Below the pieces are notes generated by a model. The model worked only from the letters and a program-made list of their open reading frames with translations, did no database searches and had not been told where the DNA came from. The translations under genes were made by a program, and so were the position numbers. A DNA stretch of 64,000 nt, from positions 5,324,001 through 5,388,000 of the forward strand of contig NC_051069.1 in NCBI RefSeq assembly GCF_004664715.2, written 5' to 3'. This stretch comes from Peromyscus leucopus (taxonomy: Eukaryota; Chordata; Mammalia; Rodentia; Cricetidae). This document shows, piece by piece, positions 11,660-23,224 of this stretch (within the stretch, counting starts at the first letter, position 1; each line of letters opens with the position of its first letter).

Positions 11660-11870
11660 TGTATTTCTCTCATTCATGTGAACGTGTGTCTCTGTGTACA
11701 CGTGCATGTGTATGAGGGTCCCTCAAGAGGCCAGAAGAAGGTGTCACATCCCCTGCAGGTAGAGTTACAGTCAGTTTTGAGTGACCCAAAATCTGTGGTG
11801 AGAACTGAACTCAAGTCCTCTGCAACAGCAGCAAGCGCTCTTAACCACTGAGCTGGTTTTCAACCCCTTT
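11660..11870 (-). repeat. B3-class SINE
   Basis: 'aggccagaagaaggtgtcac', 'actgaactcaagtcctctgc' and 'gctcttaaccactgagct' form an antisense B2/B3. Confidence 0.65.
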
Positions 11871-11894
11871 TATTTCACTTTTGGCTGTGTGGTC

Positions 11895-12100
11895 TCAGGT
11901 TGCCTCAGCTATCTCCAGGCTCACTATGGATCTGAGGTTGACTTTGAAATTCTGGCCTTCCCGCTGTCATCTACATTCTGTGATTACAGGCATGCGCCAC
12001 CATGGCTTGCTTATGTGGTCCTGGAAATGGAACACAAGATGTTCCATTCATGCATGAGAGGCAAGCACTCTACCATCTGAGCTATATCCCCAACTCTGGC
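11895..12100 (-). repeat. B1/B4-like SINE
   Basis: 'gattacaggcatgcgccacc' followed by 'ggcaagcactctaccatctg' is the antisense B4 signature (B1 part, then ID-like part). Confidence 0.6.
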
Positions 12101-12257
12101 TTTACTTTTTAGAAACTGTTTTCTAAATTATTATATCATAATGAAATATATAACTATATGTGAAACACCGATTTAGAAATCAGAAATCACAAAATTTCAA
12201 ATGTATAAGAACTGACACTATACATATCACCAAATTCAGAAAAATAACATCTTTTAA

Positions 12258-12433
12258 AAAAAGATTTATGCATGTATGTACATGCTCTGTCTTCATGAAC
12301 ATCTGTACTCCAGAAAAGGGCATCACATCCAATTATAGACAATTGTGAACTACTATGTAGTTGCTGGGAATTGAACTCAGAACCTCTGGAAGAGCAGCCA
12401 GTGCTCTTAACCACTGATCCATCAGTCCAGCCT
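12258..12433 (-). repeat. B2 SINE
   Basis: 'gttgctgggaattgaactca', 'cctctggaagagcagcc' and 'gtgctcttaaccactgatcc' are near-consensus antisense B2. Confidence 0.85.
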
Positions 12434-12639
12434 GGAAACAAAAAAAAAATCTTTTTATCAACCTGTTGATACCTTAAATACATCCTTCCCACAATGCAAG
12501 AGGATGCATTTTTGGCCACATTCCCTTTGACCTCCTCTTCATTGGTTACTGACATATTTTCTAGAAAGAGATTAAACAGCTTCCTCTCAGCTTTCCCTGG
12601 CATTCTGGCTTTTTACCTCATAGATGGTTATGTGCCACT

Positions 12640-13003
12640 TGTCTCAGTTAGGGTTACTATTGCTATGATGAAACACCATGACCAAAGCAACTTAGGGAGG
12701 AAAAGATTTATTCAGCTTATATTTTCACATTGTAGTCTTTCACTGAAGGAAGCTAGGACAGGAGCTGATGCAGAAGCCATGGAGGGATGATACTTACCGG
12801 ATTGCTCAGCCTGCTTTCTTATAGAACCCAGGACCACCAGCCCAGGGATAGCACCACCCACCGTGGGCTGGGCCTCCCCCATCAATCACGAATTAAGAAA
12901 ATACCTTACAGCTGGATCTTAGGGCAGCATTTTCTCAGTTGAGGTTCCCTCCCTTCAGATGACTCTAGCTTGTGTCAAGTTGACATAAAACTAGCCAGGA
13001 TAC
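12640..13003 (+). repeat. Rodent ~350-base interspersed repeat, copy 3 (full length)
   Basis: The best-preserved + copy. It runs from 'gttactattgctatgatgaa' and 'acaccatgaccaaagcaac' through 'ctgctttcttatagaaccca' to 'gtgtcaagttgacataaaac'. Confidence 0.8.
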
Positions 13004-13496
13004 TATTTTCTCTAGAATTACTGGGACAGGATGTGTCACATGGACTAACTAAATCATGATTATATGTGTGATGAGAAACTTACACTTTCATTCATAGTAG
13101 TGTCTGTGTCTCCTTCCTGTCCCTGTACTTGTGGTTCTGGGACCCCAGGACCCATTCATGTCCTGAGGTGCAGTTCAGCACACAGTAGAGGCTGGGTCCC
13201 GGTAATAGCTTCCTGAAAGTCATTTCTCAACTGAGATTTCCAGGAGCCACCTCACCATGTGCAGAATTCACTGCAGACCACATAATAAACCCCAATGATG
13301 CCTGCTTTTGTCCCCATCCTGATTCCCTTTCAGATCTCCATACTGTCTTTGTGCTGGGCTCACATTTTATATTGGTACAGGTAATTCTCCTAGGCAGATA
13401 ACTCTTAGGAATTTGGTCGATATTAGATTCAGCTGCTAGCTTGCTAGGCTTCATTACCTTTAAGCACTCAATTTACTTTCCTCAAAAGTATTGCTT

Positions 13497-13815
13497 TCTG
13501 GGGATTGGGGATACAGTTTGGGTAATAATGTACTTGCCTTGAAAGCATGAGGACCCAAGTTAAATCCTCGGTTCTCACGTTTAAACCTGGGTGTACACAG
13601 TAGTATGGATTTGTAATGTCAGGACTAGGAAGACGGAGATGGAAGGATCCCCTGGGACTCACTGGCCTGCCAGCCTAGCCAAATTGGCAAGCCTATAGTC
13701 ACCGAAAGACCCTATCTCAAAACAAAGAAACAAAAAACAAGGTAGATAGCTCCTGAGGAATGAATGGTACCTGAGCTTGTGCTCTGGTCTCCACATTCGT
13801 GTGCACACCCAAAAG
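13497..13815 (+). repeat. B4-like SINE
   Basis: 'gaaagcatgaggacccaagt' followed by 'tggatttgtaatgtcaggac' and 'ccctatctcaaaacaaag' gives ID-like then B1-like order, sense orientation. Confidence 0.5.
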
Positions 13816-14527
13816 CAATACTTTATCTGGTGTCGAGGGCGGTGAGGAGATGCTGTGGCTTCCCAGAAGGCATGCCGCTTGCCCCTGTGGTTTTCTGAAG
13901 CTTTGCATCCTCTCTCTTGCCTGGATGGGTTGTCCACCATGTTCAGATGCAGACTCTGCCTCCTGTTTGTTTCTCTTTGGCCTTGCTAGGGAGGCAGGTT
14001 CAGGGACAAGGTGGAATGCTCTGGAGAGTGGAGTCTTTAGGTGAGGACAAGTATGGTAACATGATCTCCCCAGCCTCTGCAGTCATGGGTCCACCTGACA
14101 CTGGGTGTCCACTCTGTTTTTCTGTGTCTTGAGTCCCAGGGTGGAGCCTTTCTTGGGTTCTTGACGTATTGCATGTTCCCAGAGCTGACAAGAATTTATT
14201 TCACATAAGCTACACAATAGTGGACTGATTGAAAACTTTGACAAAAACCTGGTCAACTGCTCTAACTGCAGGATCCTGTTCTTTTCCTGTTTGTTTTGGA
14301 AAAAATTACTAGAAACAGAATTTCTTTAAATGACTCAAAACAAAGTCCTTTGTGACAATCCTGGTTGTGGGTGACCCAGTCTTGGTCCCAGTGTGAGCAG
14401 ATGGATTCATAGTCCATGAAGTAATGTTCTGATTGGCTCAGAAAGATTTGCTTAAAAGTCTTGCTAGTAATTTGTGACATCCAAATTGCTTTTAACCTGA
14501 ATTCAGAGACAAATGTCCAAGATCGAT

Positions 14528-14544
14528 GGGGGGGGGGGGGGGGG
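14528..14544. repeat. G17 homopolymer
   Basis: Seventeen consecutive G; the exact length in the assembly is unreliable. Confidence 0.9.
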
Positions 14545-14711
14545 ACAGAGATGTATTGGGAACAATTTTGAGAGTTGTGCAGCAGACAAGTGCCCCTTGA
14601 CTCCTGAAAGTGTCACTGGCCTTTTCTTGCACACCCAGACACTGTCACAGACTCATGAACAGCCACAGTAAATGGTTCCTTTAAGGCCACTTTATTTTTG
14701 TCTGTTTTAAA

Positions 14712-14935
14712 ATCAACTTTTTTTTCCATTTTATTACATTTGTGTGTGTGCGTGCGTGCGTGCGTGCGTGCGTGCTTGCATGCTCGTGCACTTACCACTT
14801 TACCACTGCATACATGAGAAGGTCAGAGACGACTTAGGGAGTCTCCTTTAGTCATAGGGTTCCCAGAGACCCACCTCTGGTCATCAGGTGTAACAGCCAG
14901 TGTCTTTTCCCTAATGAGCCATCTCTCCGGCCCCA
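14712..14935 (-). repeat. B3-class SINE with GTGC repeat
   Basis: A GT/GTGC array (14742-14785) precedes 'aaggtcagagacgacttagg', and the element ends 'cctaatgagccatctctccg', the antisense B3 terminus. Confidence 0.65.
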
Positions 14936-15411
14936 AAATCAGCTTCTTTAGGCTCTTTGCTGCTTTGTAGAGTTGCCTGGGTCGCATGTATTCGTCACCA
15001 GTGTAAACTGTACAGGCTGGATACCGTTTCCAATATAGTTTCTCATTGTAAAGACCCTATGGGTACCTTTGATGTTTAGAACCAAGCGTGCTTTCTTTTT
15101 TTTTTTTTTTTTAATTAACATTATCTGATGAATAACTAAAGACTTCTGACCACTCCTCTGGAGAAAAGCTTTGGCGTGCTTGCTCCAAGTAACAGTGGCT
15201 GGGAAAGCATTTCTAAATCACATAAGCTGCTTTCAGTATTTGCGACACTGAAGTAAATTAAATGTAAACGTGGTTCCTCTTCAGGTCGGACAGATGGGTG
15301 ACAGACCTGGCAGTTGTTGTCAAGGGATCCTCCCTCCTGCAGGAGGATGCCCTTCATAAACAGCTCTAAGTTCTCAGCAGCGCTGGCATCCTTTGCTAGA
15401 TAAGCTTGTTG

Positions 15412-15550
15412 TTGTTTTGAGATAGGGTTTCATGTGGTCTAAGCTGGCCTACCAGGTTAGCTCAAGACAACCTTGAACCTCGGGTCCCCTGCTCCACCTC
15501 CCAAATTCTGGGATTACAGGAAGGCACCACCATAGCTGGTTCATAGGCAT
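15412..15550 (-). repeat. B1 SINE
   Basis: 'gttttgagatagggtttcat' to 'tctgggattacaggaaggca', antisense B1, moderately diverged. Confidence 0.65.
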
Positions 15551-16099
15551 GGCACCCAGGGCTTTGTCTCTGCTAGGCAAGTAGTATCCAACTGAGAGCA
15601 TACCCCCACACACACACACACTCCCCATCATCTTGCCACTAGTTTATTTATGCAAGTTCTCTTCTACTTTGCATAATCCAATCCCTATGCAGAAGGTTCC
15701 AGACACTGAGAATAAGTTATATTCAGAGCAGTCTTTGGCTCTCCAACTGTAGGATTCGGTGCTATCAATTTGTCTGTGTGTGTTATACGTGGCTTTCTGG
15801 AGGCGGAGGAGCAGCTGACTTTTGGATCATAACAAGCTAGATGTCCAAAAGATAAATTTTCAACTTACTCTGGGGCATGACAACTTGGAGGTCATGATTT
15901 AATGCCTACCTACTGCAGGTGGTATTGGTGGTGTCTGAATATGTATTCAGTTTCTCCTGACGCCACACATCCATCACACGTACAAGAGTCAAGAATCAGT
16001 GGGAGAACATGAATGTGAATCAGCAGTTAAACCCTTCCTCTTTAAGCTGTTTTATTTTCGTGTTGAAATTTGTGTGTGGTATTTTGGGGGATCTATATA

Positions 16100-16115
16100 T
16101 GTGCTCGTGTGTGTG

Positions 16116-16152
<37 letters not shown>

Positions 16153-16162
16153 TGTCTGTCTG
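16100..16162. repeat. (GT)n microsatellite
   Basis: GT units followed by TCTG units. Confidence 0.9.
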
Positions 16163-16244
16163 GTACACATGCACATATGTGTACACATGAGTGCCAGAGT
16201 TCAATGTCAAATGTCTCCCTCAGTCACTCTCCATCTTATTTTTT

Positions 16245-16444
16245 GAGACAGTCTGTCTCTGGGTAAGACGCTCACTGATTAGAGTAGGCTGGCTGACCAG
16301 CGAGCTCCAGGGATCTACCTGTCTCCGTCCTGACAGCACATTTCAAGCGTGTGCACTTTGCCTGTGGCTTTTTACGTGTGCACTGGGGATCCAGCCTCAG
16401 GTCCTGGTGCTTGCATTTTAATGACTGAGCCATTCCCCCAGCCC
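16245..16444 (-). repeat. B4 SINE
   Basis: 'ccagcgagctccagggatct' in the B1-like part, then 'gtgcactggggatccagcct' and 'aatgactgagccattccccc' in the ID-like part. Confidence 0.7.
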
Positions 16445-16514
16445 CTGACCTGTTTTATGTGGAAACCTGTGCTACTCATTATCTACAGGGACAGATTTGG
16501 TTATTGGATACAAG

Positions 16515-16549
16515 GTTGTTTGTTTGTTTGTTTGTTTGTTTGTTTGTTT
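16515..16549. repeat. (TTTG)n microsatellite
   Basis: About nine TTTG units, 190 bases upstream of local exon 6. Confidence 0.9.
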
Positions 16550-16737
16550 TCTTTTTTCCTTAGTTTCTTTGGAGGATGAGCTGGCATTTCACAAAATAAA
16601 GGGGGAAAAAATTGAAGGGATGAAGGTAAAAACCAAGTGGAGTTTTAATAGAAAGTCTGGGTGCACTCCACGCAGTTTTAGTGTTTGAAGGGTGATTTTA
16701 AAAAAATGAATGAGTAGCTTTGGTCCCCTTTTCTTAG

Positions 16738-16905
16738 GATGTTTTAATGAGTCTGGCGAAAGCTGTTGCCAATGCGGCTGCCATGTTGGTGCTCAAGGCG
16801 AAGAATGTGGCCCAGGTGGCTGAAGACACCGTCCTACAGAACAGGGTGATCGCTGCAGCCACCCAGTGTGCTCTCTCCACCTCCCAGCTTGTGGCGTGTG
16901 CCAAG
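16738..16905 (+). CDS. Tln2: Tln2 local exon 6: R2
   Basis: Acceptor ttcttag, donor AAG|gtaagc. It has 56 codons in phase 0-0 (666-721), DVLMSLAKAVANAA to LVACAK. It supplies two helices of R2 (656-786). VIAAATQCALSTSQLVAC is shared by both talins, while VLKAKNVAQVAEDTV is the talin-2 form. The alanine-rich composition is typical of the rod's helical bundles. Confidence 0.97.
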
Positions 16906-17087
16906 GTAAGCCAGCTGGCATGCCATCCCTTTCTACAGCACCATGCACTCTGACCTGCCACCCATCATTAAGTAGCCTTCGGTCTGGAGCTTGCTTCAGA
17001 TGGCTTCTTTGGAGGGACATGATAGAATTTTTGTTTGTTTGAGTTCTTTGGGCGGGGGGGAGTGTTTGGGTTTTTATGGGAGTGGTT

Positions 17088-17235
17088 GGAGGTTGAGACA
17101 AGATTCTCACTATGTAGCATGGTTCTCTTGGAACTCTCTGTGGAGACCAGGCTGGCCTTGAACTAACAGAGATCTGTCTCTGCTTCTGCTTCCCAAGTGT
17201 GGGAATCAAAGTTGTGCACCACCACACCCAGCCAG
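17088..17235 (-). repeat. B1 SINE
   Basis: 'gagaccaggctggccttgaa' to 'tgcaccaccacacccagcc' is clear antisense B1. Confidence 0.85.
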
Positions 17236-17514
17236 CCATGCTAGGAGTTTAGTATAAGCTGTCTGATTCTGTTTTTATTGTTGCCTCACCTGTTGTTAGA
17301 TGCACATTGCTGTGTCTCCCTTTGGGCCTCTCAATGCATCTTATTTCCAGTGCATCAAAGAGGCTTTGCAATGGGTACCACAGGGGTTCATACTGAACCC
17401 ACACTTCTTGGGGAGGCCTAGTCGTCCCTGCTGTGAATGGCTCCAGGGTGCGTTCATTGTGCCAGAATCATGTGATTGGGTTTGCCCAGCAATCTTGCAC
17501 ACTGAGCACCATTT

Positions 17515-17635
17515 GCCTTCATCTACTGATGAGGAGCCTGAGATGACTCGGTGTGAGTGAGGGGCTTTCAGTCATGGAAACAAGCAGCAGAACTGGGGTT
17601 ATGACTCAGACCTGCCTGACTCCAGGTGTCCTTCC
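17515..17635 (+). repeat. MIR element
   Basis: 'ctactgatgaggagcctgag' to 'cagacctgcctgactccagg' matches the MIR 3' half order. Confidence 0.6.
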
Positions 17636-18183
17636 ATTCCATCATGCATGTCTGCTTCTCTGAGGATGGGCTTCTGCTTCTGGACTTTCCATCTCCTGCC
17701 GTGTAGATCTGTGATTGAAAGGGTGGCGTTTCCCACCTGGGACAGGATTTGGAGCATTCAAAGGCATTCTTAGTGAGGCTCCTGCTGGCCCTGGAGTCCA
17801 CAGATAACTGACAGACTTTCCCTAGTCTTTGAGGAAACACAGGCGGAGTTTTAGATGGCCTCTGAAAAATACACGCAATTCTTTTAGGTAGTCAGTTGCC
17901 TTATCTCAGCCTAGAAAATTCACTAAGAGGAAAAGCATATAATTGGTAAATATCAGGACTTTGTCCTTATTTAAGTGCTGGGTAATGAGGACTGCCGCAC
18001 GTGACTAATTAGCAGGATTTCTCAAATCACAAAGGAAGTGTCATAGTGTGGGGGTTACCCCATTGGATGAGTTGAGTCCCTTGTATGGATGCTAAGTGAG
18101 GGTCAGAGGGACCTGCAGGAGATGCTGGGCATTCCGGGACACCAGGAACATCCACTGCAGCAAACCTTCCTGTATCTTCCCAG

Positions 18184-18478
18184 GTCGTGAGTCCCACCAT
18201 CAGCTCTCCTGTGTGTCAGGAGCAACTGATAGAGGCTGGGAAGCTGGTGGACCGCTCTGTGGAAAACTGTGTCCGTGCCTGCCAGGCAGCCACTGGCGAC
18301 AGTGAGCTTCTGAAGCAGGTCAGCGCGGCGGCCAGCGTGGTCAGCCAGGCCCTGCACGACCTCCTGCAGCACGTGCGGCAGTTTGCCAGCCGCGGCGAGC
18401 CCATCGGCCGTTACGACCAGGCCACCGACACCATCATGTGCGTCACCGAGAGCATCTTCAGTTCCATGGGTGATGCTG
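18184..18478 (+). CDS. Tln2: Tln2 local exon 7: R2/R3
   Basis: Acceptor cttcccag, donor G|gtgagg. It is the longest exon in the window: 98 codons plus one base (722-819; G820 split). It starts VVSPTISSPVCQEQL and ends IMCVTESIFSSMGDA. It closes R2 and opens R3 (787-911), the rod bundle that unfolds first under force and binds RIAM when folded and vinculin when open. The Thr in CVTES aligns with T809, the first residue of the R3 threonine belt. The exon is GC-richer than its introns. Confidence 0.97.
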
Positions 18479-19324
18479 GTGAGGCACTGGTTTGGGAAGA
18501 GGAGGGGACTGGATAGGTGTGGGGTTTCCTCGTGGTGACAGTCCCTCTGGAGGAACTGGCAAGAACAATAGTTCATCTTCCTTAGTCCAAAATTGCGCGC
18601 AGCAGCACAAAGATCCAGGAGTTCCGACAACCTCTTCCAGAGCCGCAGCATTTTAAAAACCTTATCAGCATTTTTGTTGTTGAGTTTACAGTATTAATAA
18701 GTCCTTTTATCCCATATGCAGGATATAGTTGGTCAAGTCAAAGCAGCCACCCAAGGAATCAGGAACATGTATCGATCCACTAGAAGTCGTCCTTGTGTCC
18801 TGTCCCTGCCCCACCCCTACCCCTACCCCCAAGGCCACTTTAGAGAACCAGGAGGGACTGTAGATAGCTGTTGGGTCTGAAGGAAGGGTCTAGACCATGC
18901 TCCTTGGTAGCATTTCCTGGTGAGGTGTAAGGTGGAGCATGTTAATATACTATAATCATGCTGTAAATTAAATTACACATGCCGTATACCTTTTCAGCCT
19001 GTTGAAAAGTCACCTGCTCTGAATTCACCAGGTCACTGTGCCCTCTTGATCCCCAGAACTGACCGCTTGATTTTTGAACTGATACATGGTAAAATGGCTG
19101 CTATAGTAAACAAGTTAGCGTACCCATCACCTCACAGTTCCTAGAACATCTCTACCTTTAAAGGATGTGTATAGAGAGACAGATGGAGGCCCTTCACAGC
19201 TTATATAAATATAATTATGTTATGCATACTATGAATTTTTCCATATATACCTATACGTTCGTATTTGTTTTTTAATGACAGGATAGCATTCCACTTTGGA
19301 GACGTCATCATACACTTAACCAGT

Positions 19325-19415
19325 TATCTTTTTTTTCTCAGTGCTAGGGATCAAACCCAGGGAGGGCTCTGGCTGCATGCTGGGCAAGCACTCCACCACT
19401 GAGCTTAGCCTCCGG
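19325..19415 (-). repeat. ID-like SINE fragment
   Basis: 'gtgctagggatcaaacccag' and 'gggcaagcactccaccactg' are a typical antisense tRNA-derived ID/B4 monomer. Confidence 0.55.
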
Positions 19416-20423
19416 CCCTCTGAGTGCGTGTCTGTTAATAGACATGTAGTTTCCAAGTTTGTTTTGCTCTTATAAAAATGTTCCTACATAGAGCCTTCTT
19501 AAAAATGTGTCTTCCCTGGCTTTCAGTTCTATATGTGGCCGTAGTGCCTGTCTGTGGAATTGCCCAGCTAACAGATTCATGGATTTTTGAAATTTAAACT
19601 TCTTAATGAAATTTCTTCTAAAAAGGATTTGCAATCTTACCAACTGTCTGTAACAGGTCCTCTGCCTCTTGCTTTGCCAGTGTCCGACCATGCTCTATAA
19701 CGAGTTCCGAGAGGTGGTCCTTTTGTTTGGCTAGCATTTACAGACAGACTCTCCTCTGTAGTCAGGACCACTAGCCTTGAACATGTGATACTCTGTGCTG
19801 GCCTGCGATGGCCTGGGATTCCAAGTGTGTACCACTGGCCCGGCAAGTGTTTGGTAGTTGTTGAGAAAATTATCTTGTACCCTTTTACATGCTTCTTAAG
19901 ATACTAAGTAACCGGGAATGCCGAGTACATTGGATTTTCTGCTGATGCTCTTCTCATTTGGGGCTTGTTATTTTATGGAAACCTTTTATTTTAGAATAGT
20001 TCTAGCTTTACTCTTTTTTTTTTTATGTTGCAGAGGTAGCAGAGCCCCATCTTTCCACTTCCTCCCGTGTCTAGCATCTTCTCTAACTCGTGACACGTTT
20101 GTCAAAGCATCTGTGGGCATGTCCCTGTTCACCACCCACAGTGCTCGGGTTTCATCCGTTTTCCCACTTGAGTCTTATTTTTTTCCCCTTGTCCCACAAT
20201 GCCATCGAGGTCATCATGCTGATTTTAGCATGTCTGTATGTATAAAAGCTTGTCTCCCCTCAGACAAGTTGTGGAGAGGAACCAGTCCTTTCTCTGGGGT
20301 GGTTTCACTTTTAATGTTGCATCTTAAAAGACCTCCCACTTCCGAAAGAAAGTTGGAATAGACTTTCATAAAGTCTCAGGCACAGCCAGGACAAACAGTA
20401 ATAAAAAGCTCCAAACTGGGAAC

Positions 20424-20570
20424 CGGACAATGATGGCAGACACCTGTAATCCCAGCATTTGGAAGGCAGAAGCAGACGGATCTCTGTGAGTTCTAGGCCA
20501 GCCTGGTCTACAGAGTGAGTTCCAGGACAACTAGAGCTACAACACAAAGAAATCATGTCTTTAAAAAAAA
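20424..20570 (+). repeat. B1 SINE
   Basis: 'cacctgtaatcccagcattt', 'ggccagcctggtctacagag' and an A-rich tail. Confidence 0.85.
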
Positions 20571-20667
20571 AACCAAAAACTCCAAGCCAGGAACTGGGGT
20601 GTAGCAGTTTGGTAAAATGTCTGGCTATCCTGCAAGAAAACCTTGGGTTCAGCCTCCAGCACCTCAT

Positions 20668-20800
20668 AAACCAGGCACGGTGATGCTTGCCTGTAATCCC
20701 AGCACTAAGGCACTAAGGAGGTAGAGGCAAGAGGATTAGGTGATCCTTGGCTGTATAGTGAGTTAGAGGCTGAACATGAAACCCTGTTTCAAACAAATAA
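20668..20800 (+). repeat. B1/B4-like SINE
   Basis: 'accaggcacggtgatgcttg', 'cctgtaatcccagcactaag', then an A-rich tail reaching 20840 close to local exon 8. Confidence 0.65.
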
Positions 20801-20911
20801 CAATTTTAAAAAAACAAACAAACAAACAAAAAAAAACCCTTCCTGACCGCTGAGATCATTCTCAGACAGAACAGTAAATAAACAGCCCATACCTGCTGTC
20901 CTGTCCTCCAG

Positions 20912-21078
20912 GTGAGATGGTGCGCCAAGCCCGGGTGCTGGCCCAGGCCACGTCCGATCTTGTCAATGCCATGAGGTCAGATGCAGAGGCTGAGATCGAC
21001 ATGGAGAATTCCAAGAAGCTCCTCGCAGCTGCAAAGCTCTTGGCTGACTCCACAGCCCGCATGGTGGAAGCTGCAAAG
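20912..21078 (+). CDS. Tln2: Tln2 local exon 8: R3
   Basis: Acceptor cctccag, donor AAG|gtaaag. It completes G820 and encodes 55 codons (821-875), EMVRQARVLAQATSDL to STARMVEAAK. It carries T833 (in AQAT) and T867 (in DSTAR), two of the four buried threonines that make R3 mechanically weak, and forms helices that act as vinculin-binding sites when R3 opens. Phase 1 in, 0 out. Confidence 0.97.
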
Positions 21079-23096
21079 GTAAAGGCATTTGGTCTTTCGG
21101 CTTGAAATGCAAACACTGTTGAGTGTTAGGCTTTGAAGCCCACCTTCAAAGGTGAAGGATGGAGTGTGGTTTTCTTCTTGTTGCATGCTTGAGTGGTTCT
21201 GTAACAGTTAACGCACTTTGGATAGCAGAGGAGTTGTTGGACATGAGAAAGAGGTGCTGACTAGGCCCAGACGGCAAAGCACAGCCACCGCTGCCGGCAG
21301 CGTGAATTTTCTCATTGCTGCGACAAAAGAGCCTGTCGAGAGTAATGACGAGGGGAGGAGGGGGTTATTTTGGCTCACAGTTTGAGGACACAGCCCTTCA
21401 TGGTGGCAGAAGCAGTTGCTGCCTGGTCACATCGCATCCTGGTCATGGAGCAGGTAAATGCTGGTGCTCAGCTGCCTTTCCATTTTTAGTCTGGGACCCC
21501 AGCCCCATGGAATGGGGCTGCCCACACTCAGGGTGAGTCTTCCCACCTCAATGAACTCAGTCCGAAAACTCCTTCACCCACGTGCCCAAAGGGTTGTTTC
21601 CATGGTGATCCTAAATCTCATCAAGTAGACCATCAAATTTCGGCATCGTATTTTGTCTCAAAGGCAATAGAAGAGTATCCTCCCCCTGTATTAACTTCAG
21701 CCTTTCATGACTTCAGAATTGTACATATCTAACTAAAACTGACAAGATTCTGAGGACAGGCTCAGCCAAAGTACCATGGTACAAGGGCTGTAGACCTACA
21801 CAAAGGATGCTGGTGACAGCTACGTGGGTACCTACCACGCTCTTCTGCCAGCCTGAGTACAGTTGGGTACCAGCTGTTTTTCTCAGTTCTCCCAGACTAC
21901 TCTCTGAAGACATGATTTCTTTGTGTGGCCTTTAGGGAGCTTTCCTTGGGGGTCTTTTTGTAGGACATACATACCCCTATGGCCTCCCCGCCCCCTCTCA
22001 TCATGCTCCATCCAAGCCCTTGTTTTTCCAATGGAATCTTCACTTTCCATGTTTACTTTTGCCTTGAAATGTTCCAGCAGTGATGTGAAGACATGAACCA
22101 TCAAGATCTGTCATACCAGTTAGGATCAAGTCTTCCTTGAGAAAGACTTTTACTTACACATTGTTCTCATATCTGATGGGGAGAGATTTATCAGAGCCTA
22201 CTTCTTCAGATCAAAAATTGAAATTGACTCATAATAGCGTACACCGCTGTCCATCACTTTGAACATTCACTCTGTGCTGTTTTACCGTGTGGAGTTAGTT
22301 GTTCTCAGCCACAGCTCGCACTCTGAGCTCCAGAACTGAAGAGGTCACTCCCAGCTATACCCTGAAGCGGCTCACTGTTATCCATCCTATGTCTGTCTGT
22401 CCCTCCCTCCATCCTTCTCTGATAAAGACCATTCTATTTTCTCCTACAGTGAGATGGACTCTTTTTTTTGTTCGTATTGACCTTTCAGTGTTTGACATAG
22501 TAGTAATTCAAATCAGCAAAAAGGGAGTGTTTTCGGTTTTGTTTTGTGTTGTTGTTGTTGAGTAAATGATACCCACACAACTGTTCTTCCTCCTTGGAAG
22601 AAGATTTCCAGAGCCTTTATCTTACAAGATTTGTAAAACTAAACTCCAAAATAAAAGAAAATATATTTCTTTTTACTTAAATTTTAGCTGATACATAAAT
22701 ATAAAACATATATACTAATGTGGTATTATTATTTGATAACAATTATATAAAATATACAGGATTATTTTTTGATAATGCCATGTCTTTGAAGCCTTGAGGT
22801 TTTGAAATTGTAACTAAAAGAGACTTACAGTGTTACTTCTTACAATTGGATTGTAGAGCCATGAGGTTTGATCTTTAGTATAAAGATGGTGTTTATAGAG
22901 AATGTAACATCCAGGAGGCTGTGGGTTCTGTCCCAGCAACACAGTCTGGTGGTACACAGCTATATATCCTAGCTTACAGCTTTCTATTCCAAATACTATG
23001 CGTTCTTAGTTAGAAGTGAAATTAAAGGCATGCTAATTTAGCAACTGTAGCCTCCTGCCCCTGGGGTACTTGAAATGTCTGTTTCCACCTTTGCAG
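21079..23096 (+). other. Intron 8
   Basis: GT-AG. It contains a rodent repeat copy (21300-21640). An AT-rich stretch (about 22660-22790) and the remainder are unassigned. Confidence 0.9.
21300..21640 (+). repeat. Rodent ~350-base interspersed repeat, copy 4
   Basis: 'ttattttggctcacagtttg', 'gctggtgctcagctgccttt' and 'gtttccatggtgatcctaaa' match the other copies. Confidence 0.55.
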
Positions 23097-23224
23097 GGGG
23101 CTGCAGCCAACCCGAGAATGAAGACCAGCAACAAAGGCTGAGAGAAGCTGCCGAAGGTCTCCGAGTAGCCACCAACGCTGCTGCACAGAATGCTATTAAG
23201 AAAAAAATTGTCAACCGGCTGGAG
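23097..23224 (+). CDS. Tln2: Tln2 local exon 9: R3/R4, apparent 1-base deletion
   Basis: Acceptor tttgcag, donor GAG|gtcagg. The expected exon is 129 bases (43 codons, 876-918, phase 0-0), but only 128 are present. The first five codons read GAAAN. Three C follow AA where the family needs four (AAC CCC GAG), so the frame shifts near 23111-23113. Read literally, TGA follows at 23139. In the shifted frame the rest is perfect talin-2: ENEDQQQRLREAAEG through IKKKIVNRLE, with T901 of the R3 threonine belt intact. A sequencing or assembly slip in a C run is the simplest cause. A real frameshift allele would truncate the protein unless the symmetric exon is skipped. Confidence 0.93.

Larger units (their letters stand above)
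10452..16737 (+). other. Intron 5 (6.3 kb)
   Basis: GT-AG. It is packed with repeats: antisense B4 (10880), antisense B3 (11660), antisense B1/B4 (11895), antisense B2 (12258), the rodent repeat (12640), a sense B4 (13497), G17 (14528), antisense B3 (14712), antisense B1 (15412), GT (16100), antisense B4 (16245) and a TTTG run (16515). Positions 13003-13490, 13820-14520 and 15560-16095 are mostly unassigned. Confidence 0.9.
16906..18183 (+). other. Intron 6
   Basis: GT-AG. It contains an antisense B1 (17088-17235) and a MIR fragment (17515-17635). The rest is unassigned. Confidence 0.9.
18479..20911 (+). other. Intron 7
   Basis: GT-AG. It holds an ID-like fragment (19325-19415) and two sense SINEs near its 3' end (20424-20570, 20668-20800). 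The stretch 18480-19320 and most of 19420-20420 show nothing recognised. Confidence 0.9.

Noticed and set aside
10452..16737. Possible counterpart of the TLN1 17-residue cassette exon after Q665
   Set aside because: I looked for a 51-base phase-0 block with good splice sites in this intron and saw none convincing; an expression-based search would be decisive.
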